This document shows, in pieces, positions 20,565 to 26,615 of a stretch of DNA of 64,000 nucleotides; position 1 is the first letter of the stretch; each line of letters starts with the position of its first letter. The stretch is from assembly GCA_965203525.1 (NCBI GenBank), contig OZ241898.1, positions 4,774,001-4,838,000 on the forward strand. Direction: 5' to 3'. The notes under the pieces were generated by a model, which saw only the letters and a list, made by a program, of their open reading frames with translations, had not been told where the DNA came from and ran no database searches. The position numbers were made by a program, and so were the translations under genes. The stretch comes from WTFV01 sp965203525. Its GTDB lineage: Bacteria > Acidobacteriota > Vicinamibacteria > Vicinamibacterales > UBA8438.

Positions 20565-22359
20565 CGCGCCTGGCCTTCCTTCCTGATCCGGCGCCGCGGC
20601 CGCCCTTCTTCACGTTCACGCGGCGTTCGGCCGGCGGCCGTACGGTGCGCGTCTTCGGAGGGCCGATCACGCGGTTCGTCACCACCGTCTGCAAAATCCC
20701 GATGACGTTGCTGGTCAGCCAGTACAGGACCAGTCCGCTCGGTGCCCACACGAACATGAAAGTGAACACCACGGGCATGATCATCATGATCTTCTGCTGC
20801 ATCGGATCCGCCTGGGTCGGCGTCATCTTCTGCTGGAGCACCATCGAGGCGCCCATGACGATCGGCGTGACGTAGAGCGGATCCTCCACCGACAGGTCGG
20901 TGATCCAGCCGACGAACGGCTCGCCGCGAATCTCGACTGCCGACCGGAGGAGGCTGAAGAACGCGAAGAGGACCGGAAACGTCAGGAGCATCGGCAGGCA
21001 CCCGCTGGCGGGGTTCACTCCCCGCTCCTTGTAGAGGGCCATGATCTCCTGGTTCATCTTCTGCTTCTGGGGATCGGTCGCCTTCAGGTGGGCGTAGCGT
21101 TCCTGAATGGCCTTCATCTCCGGCTGCACTTCCTGCATCTTCCGCATCGACACCACGCTCTTGTGGCGCAGCGGGAAGATCATGACGTTCACCAGGATCG
21201 TCAGGATGATGATCGCCCAGCCCCAGTTCCCCACGTATCCGTGGACCCAGGTGAGCGAGCGGTGCAGCGGCACGACGAGCCAGCCCAGCCAGCCGAAGTC
21301 GATGGACCGTATGAGCGCCGGATCCACCTGCTCGAGCAGGTCGAATTCCTTCGGACCGATGAAGAACGGCAGATCGATCGCGCCTCCCGGCGCCCGCAGG
21401 CCGAACGCGATGAGCTCGCGCGGCGGCCCGTCGGGCGTCCGGGGCGGCAGCGGCACGTAGCGATACGAAACCTCCGCTTCCCGCCGGCCGGTGAGCGCCA
21501 CGGCGACGAAGTAGTGGTTGTCGACGCCCGCGAACGCGATCCGGCCGCCGTACGTCGGCTGGGCGAGCACGTCCGACGACGTCGGCCGCGTCATGCCTTC
21601 GTCCTCCACGCCCTCGACGCCCACGAGGCGCCCGAAGATGACGCCGCGCGGTCCTTCGCGGTAGGCCATCCCGGAGCTCGACGACTCCACGCCGCCGAGG
21701 GCCGGACCCCATTCGACGGCCGGGGTCAGAGATCTGTCTCCGAGGGACGCGGCGGCGCGGAAGCGGACCAGATAACCGTGCGCGGCCGGCTCGAATTCGT
21801 ACTCCTTGGTGACGCGAAAGCCGGACGAGTCCTCGAACTCGAACGCCAGGGTCCGCGCGCGTCCGCCGAGCGGGATCCGGCTGGCGCTCGGCCGGAAGAG
21901 CGCATCGGCGGCCCGCGCGGTCAGCCCCGGGTCGTCGAACACCAGCGAGAACGGCGAAAACTCCTCGGCCGGCAGCTCGCGGGGCACGAGGTCGATGGGC
22001 GCGCCCGTTTCCTGGTCCAGGTGGTCCTTGAGCTCCCAGCGGAACGGCGAGGCGCCGCGATTGCGGAACACCGCGCGCAGCCGTTCGCCCTCGACGACGA
22101 TGTCCCGAGGCGCATCGCCGGCGATCACCGGCGTGATCTCGTCGCGGGGGGCGCTCTCCGCATCCGGGGCGGGTTCACCCGGGGCGGCCGGGGCGCCCCG
22201 CGGCGCCGGTCGGGCCGGGGTGGCCCGCGGAAGAGGAGGAGACGCCGGATCGCCGGCTTCGACCCCGTCGCGCGGCGGCGCCGGCGGCACGACGAGGCTC
22301 TGGTACGCGAGCAGCACCAGCAGGGACAGCAGGAAGGCAAGCAGGACTCTTCGTTCCAT
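20557..22359 (-). CDS. yidC: Membrane protein insertase YidC
   Basis: Inserts inner-membrane proteins, alone or with SecYEG. From the ATG at 22359 the product is about 600 residues: an N-terminal membrane anchor (RRVLLAFLLSLLVLLAYQS), a Pro/Ala-rich linker, the large periplasmic beta-sandwich of Gram-negative YidC (about 90-340) and the Oxa1 core with about five hydrophobic segments (GYVGNWGWAIIILTILVN, PMLLTFPVLFAFFSLLR, then a C-terminal pair), ending in a basic tail. A GTG at 22428 would add 23 residues ahead of the anchor and is less likely. The periplasmic domain supports a Gram-negative cell. Confidence 0.97.
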   Translation of the reverse strand: MERRVLLAFLLSLLVLLAYQSLVVPPAPPRDGVEAGDPASPPLPRATPARPAPRGAPAAPGEPAPDAESAPRDEITPVIAGDAPRDIVVEGERLRAVFRNRGASPFRWELKDHLDQETGAPIDLVPRELPAEEFSPFSLVFDDPGLTARAADALFRPSASRIPLGGRARTLAFEFEDSSGFRVTKEYEFEPAAHGYLVRFRAAASLGDRSLTPAVEWGPALGGVESSSSGMAYREGPRGVIFGRLVGVEGVEDEGMTRPTSSDVLAQPTYGGRIAFAGVDNHYFVAVALTGRREAEVSYRYVPLPPRTPDGPPRELIAFGLRAPGGAIDLPFFIGPKEFDLLEQVDPALIRSIDFGWLGWLVVPLHRSLTWVHGYVGNWGWAIIILTILVNVMIFPLRHKSVVSMRKMQEVQPEMKAIQERYAHLKATDPQKQKMNQEIMALYKERGVNPASGCLPMLLTFPVLFAFFSLLRSAVEIRGEPFVGWITDLSVEDPLYVTPIVMGASMVLQQKMTPTQADPMQQKIMMIMPVVFTFMFVWAPSGLVLYWLTSNVIGILQTVVTNRVIGPPKTRTVRPPAERRVNVKKGGRGAGSGRKARRDG

Positions 22360-22696
22360 GAGTGGGTCTGGTATGTGCGCTCGTGGCCGGAGCGTTGGAA
22401 TTCCGGGGAACGTCCGCGCGGTGCCCACGCGGTGCGGGAACCTGGTCGAGCCCGCCGCGGCAGAACGGCTGGCAGCGAACCAGCCTCCACGCCGCGAGCC
22501 GCCCGCCCCGGACCGCTCCGTGCCGCGCGATCGCCTCGGCGGCGTAGGCGGAGCACGAGGGAACGAACCGGCAGTGCCCCCCCAGTACCTGGGAAAACGC
22601 CACTTGATAGGACCTAATCGCGCCCAGCAGCAGGCGCGCGGCCAGGGACCGGGTCCGGCCCCCGCTCGCGCGGGCGCCGGCGGCGCGACCGCCCAT
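22175..22696 (-). CDS. yidD: Membrane protein insertion efficiency factor YidD, with unusual C-terminal extension
   Basis: Small protein that aids YidC-dependent insertion. The YidD core is clear: RLLLGAIRSYQVAFSQVLGG, CRFVPSCSAYAAEAI with the conserved cysteines, WRLVRCQPFCRGG and DQVP, ending near 22436. Normal YidD stops about here at 70-90 residues, but this frame runs another 85 or so codons of Pro/Ala/Arg-rich sequence to 22175, overlapping yidC by 185 bp. Either the protein has a basic tail or a nearby stop has been lost. The ATG at 22696 is preferred; a GTG at 22714 is possible. The start overlaps the rnpA 3' end. Confidence 0.85.
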   Translation of the reverse strand: MGGRAAGARASGGRTRSLAARLLLGAIRSYQVAFSQVLGGHCRFVPSCSAYAAEAIARHGAVRGGRLAAWRLVRCQPFCRGGLDQVPAPRGHRADVPRNSNAPATSAHTRPTHGTKSPACLPAVPAGAARVPEPRRAAGAAARRGRSRRSGVSSSSAGHPGPTGAAGRPGRPG

Positions 22697-23021
22697 GCCG
22701 CCGGAGCGTGGCACGATAGTCGGACTCCAGCGCGGTGAACCGAACGTCGGGAAACCCGGGTCGCAGCAGCGCGACCAGATCGAATCCCGGTATCCCTCTG
22801 TCGTGCCTGAAGAGCTCGCGCATCAGGCGCTTCGCCCGGTTCCGGAGAACCGCCCCGCCGAGACGGCGGGTGGCGATGATCCCCAGCCTGCTCCGGTCGA
22901 GGCCGTTCGGCAGGACGAACAGGGTCAGATGGCGGCCCCGGATCCGGAAGCCCTGCCGCTGCACGCCGAGAAACTCGCTACGCCGTCGAATCCGGTCGCG
23001 CCGGGAAAGACTCCGGTCCAC
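22614..23021 (-). CDS. rnpA: Ribonuclease P protein component
   Basis: Basic protein subunit of RNase P, which matures tRNA 5' ends. From the GTG at 23021 the product is 135 residues: SRRDRIRRRSEFLGVQRQG at the N terminus, GIIATRRLGGAVLRN and the signature RNRAKRLMRELFR. A long Arg-rich C-terminal tail overlaps the start of yidD. The frame upstream of 23021 overlaps rpmH and has no RnpA homology, so the shorter start is chosen; a GGGAG ribosome site precedes it. The rpmH-rnpA-yidD-yidC order is canonical. Confidence 0.95.
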   Translation of the reverse strand: MDRSLSRRDRIRRRSEFLGVQRQGFRIRGRHLTLFVLPNGLDRSRLGIIATRRLGGAVLRNRAKRLMRELFRHDRGIPGFDLVALLRPGFPDVRFTALESDYRATLRRHGRSRRRRPRERGPDPVPGRAPAAGRD

Positions 23022-23071
23022 GTCTCCCTGCCGCCGCGACCACTCCGCGGAGCGGCCGGCGGGGCCGTTCC

Positions 23072-23209
23072 CTACGACACGGAAAGGCGCTTGCGGCCCT
23101 TGGCGCGGCGGCGCCGCAGAACCTGCCTGCCCATCTTCGTGCTCATCCGCCTGCGAAATCCGTGCGTCCGTCTGCGCCGCCGGTTGTTTGGCTGGTACGT
23201 GCGCTTCAT
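23072..23209 (-). CDS. rpmH: 50S ribosomal protein L34
   Basis: 45-residue, very basic ribosomal protein. Reading the minus strand from the ATG at 23209 gives MKRTYQPNNRRRRRTHGF, then RRMSTKMGRQVL, and ends in KGRKRLSVS before TAG. This is a full-length L34 with all conserved blocks. It is the first gene of the leftward rpmH-rnpA-yidD-yidC string, 50 bp before rnpA. Confidence 0.98.
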   Translation of the reverse strand: MKRTYQPNNRRRRRTHGFRRRMSTKMGRQVLRRRRAKGRKRLSVS

Positions 23210-23582
23210 GCCCCGTCATCCCCGCGGCCCGCGCCAGCGGACCCGCGTGACACCAAACGGACATGGTAGCGAGATCCGCGAGGCGATGTCAACGGTCGCG
23301 GACGGTTCAACGGTTCGGAGCTTCGCCCCCGAGGCGCCGATTTCCGGTTGTCGCCGTCCCCTGAATGTAGTACGGTTCCCCCCCGGCGGCAACATGGTCT
23401 CCCATCCAGCGCACTTTTCTCCACAGGGTGTGGAAAGATCTGTGGAAATCCGGGAGGGCCGTCCTGCTCCGCGCGGCGGGGGAGACGTCACCGGAGGACA
23501 CCGTTCCGGGGCAACCGCAGAAATCCGTGTGCCGCGCGCCGGCCCGCCCACGCGGGCCGCGCGCCGGACAACCGTCACGCCG
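23210..23582. other. rpmH-dnaA intergenic region, candidate oriC part 1
   Basis: 373 bp between divergent rpmH and dnaA. It contains the rpmH promoter and a cluster of three DnaA-box-like 9-mers within 33 bp: TTCTCCACA (23417-23425, plus), CTTTCCACA (23437-23429, minus) and ATTTCCACA (23449-23441, minus). They match TTATCCACA at 8/9, 7/9 and 7/9. The cluster may serve origin firing, dnaA autoregulation or both. No strongly AT-rich unwinding element is evident by eye. Confidence 0.55.
23263..23292 (-). promoter_or_regulatory. Putative rpmH promoter
   Basis: On the minus strand a perfect -35 TTGACA (23292-23287) is followed after 18 bp by TACCAT (23268-23263). This predicts a leader of roughly 50 nt before the rpmH ATG. 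It is the best promoter candidate for the rpmH-to-rsmG string. Confidence 0.6.
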
Positions 23583-24980
23583 ATGCCGAACAACGTCTGG
23601 ACGGAGCTTCTCGCCCGCATCGAAACCAAGGTCAACCGGCACAGCTTCAACACGTGGTTCAGCCAGACCACGTTCGTCGAGGACACCGGCGACCGCATGA
23701 CGATCAGGGTGCCCAGCGAGCTCTGCCGCGGCTGGCTGAACAAGCACTACACCGAGGTGATCACGGAAGCGATGGCCGAGATTCGACGCGACGGCGTCAG
23801 CTTGCAATTCGTCATCGACGAGGAGCTGGAAGCCGCCGTGCGGCGCGACGCGCCCTGGCAGATCACCTCCCCGCCCCCCGACGCGGCAGCCGGGATCGGG
23901 CGCGCGGAGGGCGACTCGCGACCCGTGGCGCGGGAGATCGCCTCCCCGCCCCCGGACGCGGCGGCCCGTGGTCTGAATCCCCGCTACACGTTCGAATCGT
24001 TCGTGGTCGGCTCGTCGAACCAGTTCGCCAACGCGGCCGCGGTGGCCGTCGGCGAGGCCCCGTCCCGCTCGTACAACCCGCTTTACCTGTACGGCGGCGT
24101 CGGCCTGGGCAAGACCCATCTGATGCACGCGATCGGCCACCACCTGCTCAGTCAGACGCCGGACACCGCTCTCACCTACATCTCGTCCGAGCGCTTCATG
24201 AACGAGATGATCAATGCGATACAGTCCGATCGCATACTCGACTTCCGGGAGCGCTACCGGAAGCTGGACGTCCTGATGGTCGACGACGTCCAGTTCCTGG
24301 CGGGCAAGGAGGCCACCCAGACCGAGTTCTTCCACACGTTCAACTCGCTGTACGACGCCCACAAGCAGATCGTCATCAGCAGCGACTGCCCGCCCGGAGA
24401 GCTCCAGGCGCTGGAGGAACGCCTCCGGTCGCGGTTCGAATGGGGACTGATCGCGGACATCCAGTCGCCGGACCTGGAGACGAAGATCGCGATCCTGAAG
24501 AAGAAGGCCGAGGCGGAGGCGGTCCCCCTGCCCGACGACGTGGCGCTGTACATCGCCGGCGGCATCAAGTCCAACGTCCGCGAGCTGGAGGGGTCGCTCA
24601 TCCGGCTCATCGCCTACGCCTCGCTGACCGGCAGCGTCATCTCGCTCTCGCTGGCCCAGGAGGTGCTCCGCAACATCCTGCGCCCCCGCGACGCGCCGCC
24701 GGTGACCATCGACCGGATCCAGAAGTTCGTCGCCAGCCACTACCGGCTGAAGCTTGCCGACCTGAAGGGCCGCGACAGCTCCAAGGCGGTCGCGCAACCG
24801 CGGCAGATCGCCATGTTCCTGTGCAGGGCCCTGACGGACGCCTCGCTGCCGCGGATCGGAAAGAGCTTCGGCCGGGATCATTCCACCGTCGTCCACTCGA
24901 TCCGCAAGATCGAGAAGCAGTGCCAGACGGATCAGGAGTTCCACAACCTGATCAACAGCTTCATCGAAAAGTTCCGCTAG
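23583..24980 (+). CDS. dnaA: Chromosomal replication initiator protein DnaA
   Basis: AAA+ initiator that binds DnaA boxes and melts oriC. The 465-residue product starts MPNNVWTELLARIETKVN, a standard domain I. Domain II is a short Pro/Ala linker (about 85-135) containing an internal 75-bp-offset duplication. Domain III has Walker A GGVGLGKTH (about 170) and Walker B LMVDDVQFLAGK. Domain IV has the DNA-binding signature GRDHSTVVHSIRKIE (about 430). The ATG at 23583 is chosen because the open frame upstream has no DnaA homology; its ribosome site is weak. It starts the rightward dnaA-dnaN-gyrB-gyrA block. Confidence 0.98.
   Translation: MPNNVWTELLARIETKVNRHSFNTWFSQTTFVEDTGDRMTIRVPSELCRGWLNKHYTEVITEAMAEIRRDGVSLQFVIDEELEAAVRRDAPWQITSPPPDAAAGIGRAEGDSRPVAREIASPPPDAAARGLNPRYTFESFVVGSSNQFANAAAVAVGEAPSRSYNPLYLYGGVGLGKTHLMHAIGHHLLSQTPDTALTYISSERFMNEMINAIQSDRILDFRERYRKLDVLMVDDVQFLAGKEATQTEFFHTFNSLYDAHKQIVISSDCPPGELQALEERLRSRFEWGLIADIQSPDLETKIAILKKKAEAEAVPLPDDVALYIAGGIKSNVRELEGSLIRLIAYASLTGSVISLSLAQEVLRNILRPRDAPPVTIDRIQKFVASHYRLKLADLKGRDSSKAVAQPRQIAMFLCRALTDASLPRIGKSFGRDHSTVVHSIRKIEKQCQTDQEFHNLINSFIEKFR
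23861..23966 (+). repeat. Internal direct repeat in the dnaA domain II linker
   Basis: Two copies of about 31 bp starting at 23861 and 23936 (offset 75 bp, 25 codons) encode QITSPPPDAAA and EIASPPPDAAA. A few mismatches separate them. The offset is in frame, so only the flexible linker is lengthened. Confidence 0.8.
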
Positions 24981-25237
24981 GCGCGCCGGGCGGGGATCGT
25001 CCCGCGGCCCGGCTCCCGTCCACAGGCAGTCCGCGGGCGTCGCCGGACACCGGCTGTGGACGCGCGTCGTCCGCCCGCCTCCGGCATCGCCGCCGCTACC
25101 GTCGCCAACACTCGGGTTCTCCGCTAAGTCGTTGACCCGATTGTACTTGACGAAGCCCGTCGACACTTCCACAGCCCTTCCGGATCCTGTTATACTTACC
25201 TGATCTTCCTGATTCCGAACACGATCACATGCCGCCG
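24981..25237. other. dnaA-dnaN intergenic region, candidate oriC part 2
   Basis: No gene seen. A 9-bp inverted repeat CGTCCACAG (25017-25025) and CTGTGGACG (25054-25062) carries two TCCACA cores resembling the high-GC DnaA box TTGTCCACA (7/9 each). A further ACTTCCACA lies at 25065-25073 plus 100, that is 25165-25173. The right end is less GC-rich and holds a TATACT -10-like hexamer (25191-25196) that could serve dnaN. Confidence 0.5.
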
Positions 25238-25335
25238 ATGCGCGCTCTCCAGCCGAGGTCACCGTCATCGACATGCGCTCTCCGGCCGGAGTCGCCGTCG
25301 CCGATGCGCGCTCTCTGGCCGAGGTCACCGTCGCC
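25238..25335 (+). repeat. Three degenerate tandem units immediately upstream of dnaN
   Basis: Units start at 25238 (35 bp), 25273 (31 bp) and 25304 (32 bp). Each begins ATGCG(CG)CTCTC, continues GGCCGAGGTCACCGTC or a close variant, and ends just before the next ATG. The fourth ATG in the series is the dnaN start at 25336. Each unit therefore looks like a ribosome-site-plus-start cassette. Only the ATG at 25273 is in frame with dnaN. Confidence 0.8.
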
Positions 25336-26457
25336 ATGGAACTGACCGTTCAGAAAGGCGATCTGCTGCACGAGCTCCAGCTCTGCCAGGGGATCGTCGA
25401 ACGCAAGAACACCATTCCGATCCTCGGGAACGTCCTGTTCGAAACGAGCGACGACGGGGGCGTGCGGCTGCTGGCGACGGATCTCGAAGTCGGATTGCGG
25501 AGCCGGTGCCAGGCGTCGATTGCCCGCCCCGGGGCGCTGACGGTCCCCGCGAAGAAGCTGTTCGAGATCGTGCGGGCGTTGCCGGAGGCGGAGATCCGGA
25601 TCGAGGCGGCCGCGCAAGGCGCCGTCAAGGTGTCGGCGGAGCGCTTCGACTCCCGCATGCAGACGCTGCCGAGGGAGGACTTCCCGACGCTGCCCGACCC
25701 GGGCGGCGACGCCGTGGAGACCGTGCCGCGCGCGGCTCTGCGGGGCATGGTGGCGAAGACGCAGTTCGCCATCACGGGGGAGGACACGCGGTATTTCCTC
25801 AACGGCGCGCTGTTCGTCCTGAAGCCGGGCTCGATGAGCCTGATCGCCACCGACGGCCATCGCCTCGCGCTGGCCACCGCGGAGCGGGGCGGAGCGGACG
25901 GGCCGGGCGGCGCGGAGGGCGAAGTGCAGGCGATCCTGCCCCGGAAGACTCTCGGGGAGCTGTTGCGGCTGCTGGGCGACGGGGACGGCGACGTCCGGTA
26001 CACCCGCGGCGAGAGCCACCTGTTCTTCGAGGTCGACGGGCGGCAGCTCATTTCGCGCATGATCGATGCGCAGTTTCCCGCCTACGAGCGCGTGATCCCG
26101 ACCGGAAACGACAGGCGGATCGAGTTCGAGCGGGATCGGTTGGGCGGCGCGATCCGGCGCGTCGCGCTGCTGTCCAGCGAGCGCTCCCACGCGATCAAGT
26201 TCCAGATCACCGAGGCGGCGGCCGAGGTGACGTCGAGCAGTCCGGAGTTCGGGGACGCCAAGGAAGTGCTGCCCGTCGAATACGCCGGCGCCGATCTGGA
26301 GATCTGCTTCAACGCGCAGTACGTGCTCGATTTTCTCGCGGTGGCCGAAACGGACGGCGTGACGCTGGAGCTCAAGGACGAGAAGAGCCAGGCGGTCATG
26401 TATCCGTCGGGCGAGAAGGAGGCCTACACGTACGTGATCATGCCGATGCGCGTATAG
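25336..26457 (+). CDS. dnaN: DNA polymerase III beta subunit (sliding clamp)
   Basis: Ring-shaped processivity clamp. The ATG at 25336 gives 373 residues, the usual length, and starts MELTVQKGDLLHELQLCQG. Clamp motifs include ERKNTIPILGNVLF, LLATDLEVGL, FPTLPD, LIATDGHRLAL and a C terminus ending YVIMPMRV, the conserved tail. An in-frame ATG at 25273 would add 21 residues encoded by the tandem repeat upstream, with no clamp homology. A GAGGT ribosome site within the last repeat unit precedes the chosen start. Confidence 0.98.
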   Translation: MELTVQKGDLLHELQLCQGIVERKNTIPILGNVLFETSDDGGVRLLATDLEVGLRSRCQASIARPGALTVPAKKLFEIVRALPEAEIRIEAAAQGAVKVSAERFDSRMQTLPREDFPTLPDPGGDAVETVPRAALRGMVAKTQFAITGEDTRYFLNGALFVLKPGSMSLIATDGHRLALATAERGGADGPGGAEGEVQAILPRKTLGELLRLLGDGDGDVRYTRGESHLFFEVDGRQLISRMIDAQFPAYERVIPTGNDRRIEFERDRLGGAIRRVALLSSERSHAIKFQITEAAAEVTSSSPEFGDAKEVLPVEYAGADLEICFNAQYVLDFLAVAETDGVTLELKDEKSQAVMYPSGEKEAYTYVIMPMRV

Positions 26458-26504
26458 CGTTCTTCCCGGCCGCGGCCGCTGGACGAGAGCGCCGCGAGCC
26501 GGCA

Positions 26505-26615
26505 GTGGAAACCGAATGACACGACTCGATCCCGATGCGGCTCGGCGCCGCGCCCTGCTCGCCGAGTCCGCCCGGTCGGTGGAAACCGAATGACACGACT
26601 CGATCCCGATGCGGC
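26505..26615 (+). repeat. 37-bp direct repeat duplicating the gyrB start
   Basis: Identical 37-bp copies at 26505-26541 and 26579-26615 (offset 74 bp) each contain GTGGAAACCGA, then ATG and the first codons of gyrB (MTRLDPDAA). The second copy is the true gyrB start. The first creates a short upstream ORF. Confidence 0.92.
26516..26593 (+). CDS. 25-codon upstream ORF overlapping the gyrB start
   Basis: The duplicated gyrB start opens a frame encoding MTRLDPDAARRRAL and eleven more residues ending SVETE. Its TGA overlaps the gyrB ATG (ATGA), the arrangement used for translational coupling. The first nine residues equal those of GyrB. It may be a by-product of the duplication, or a leader peptide influencing gyrB translation. 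No independent function is suggested. Confidence 0.45.
   Translation: MTRLDPDAARRRALLAESARSVETE

Noticed and set aside
22614..23264. 216-residue RnpA beginning at 23264
   Set aside because: The first 80 codons overlap rpmH in another frame and lack RnpA homology; a GTG with a ribosome site at 23021 gives the normal length.
25273..25335. Longer dnaN start adding 21 residues
   Set aside because: The added residues come from the tandem repeat and have no clamp homology; the ATG at 25336 matches the family start.
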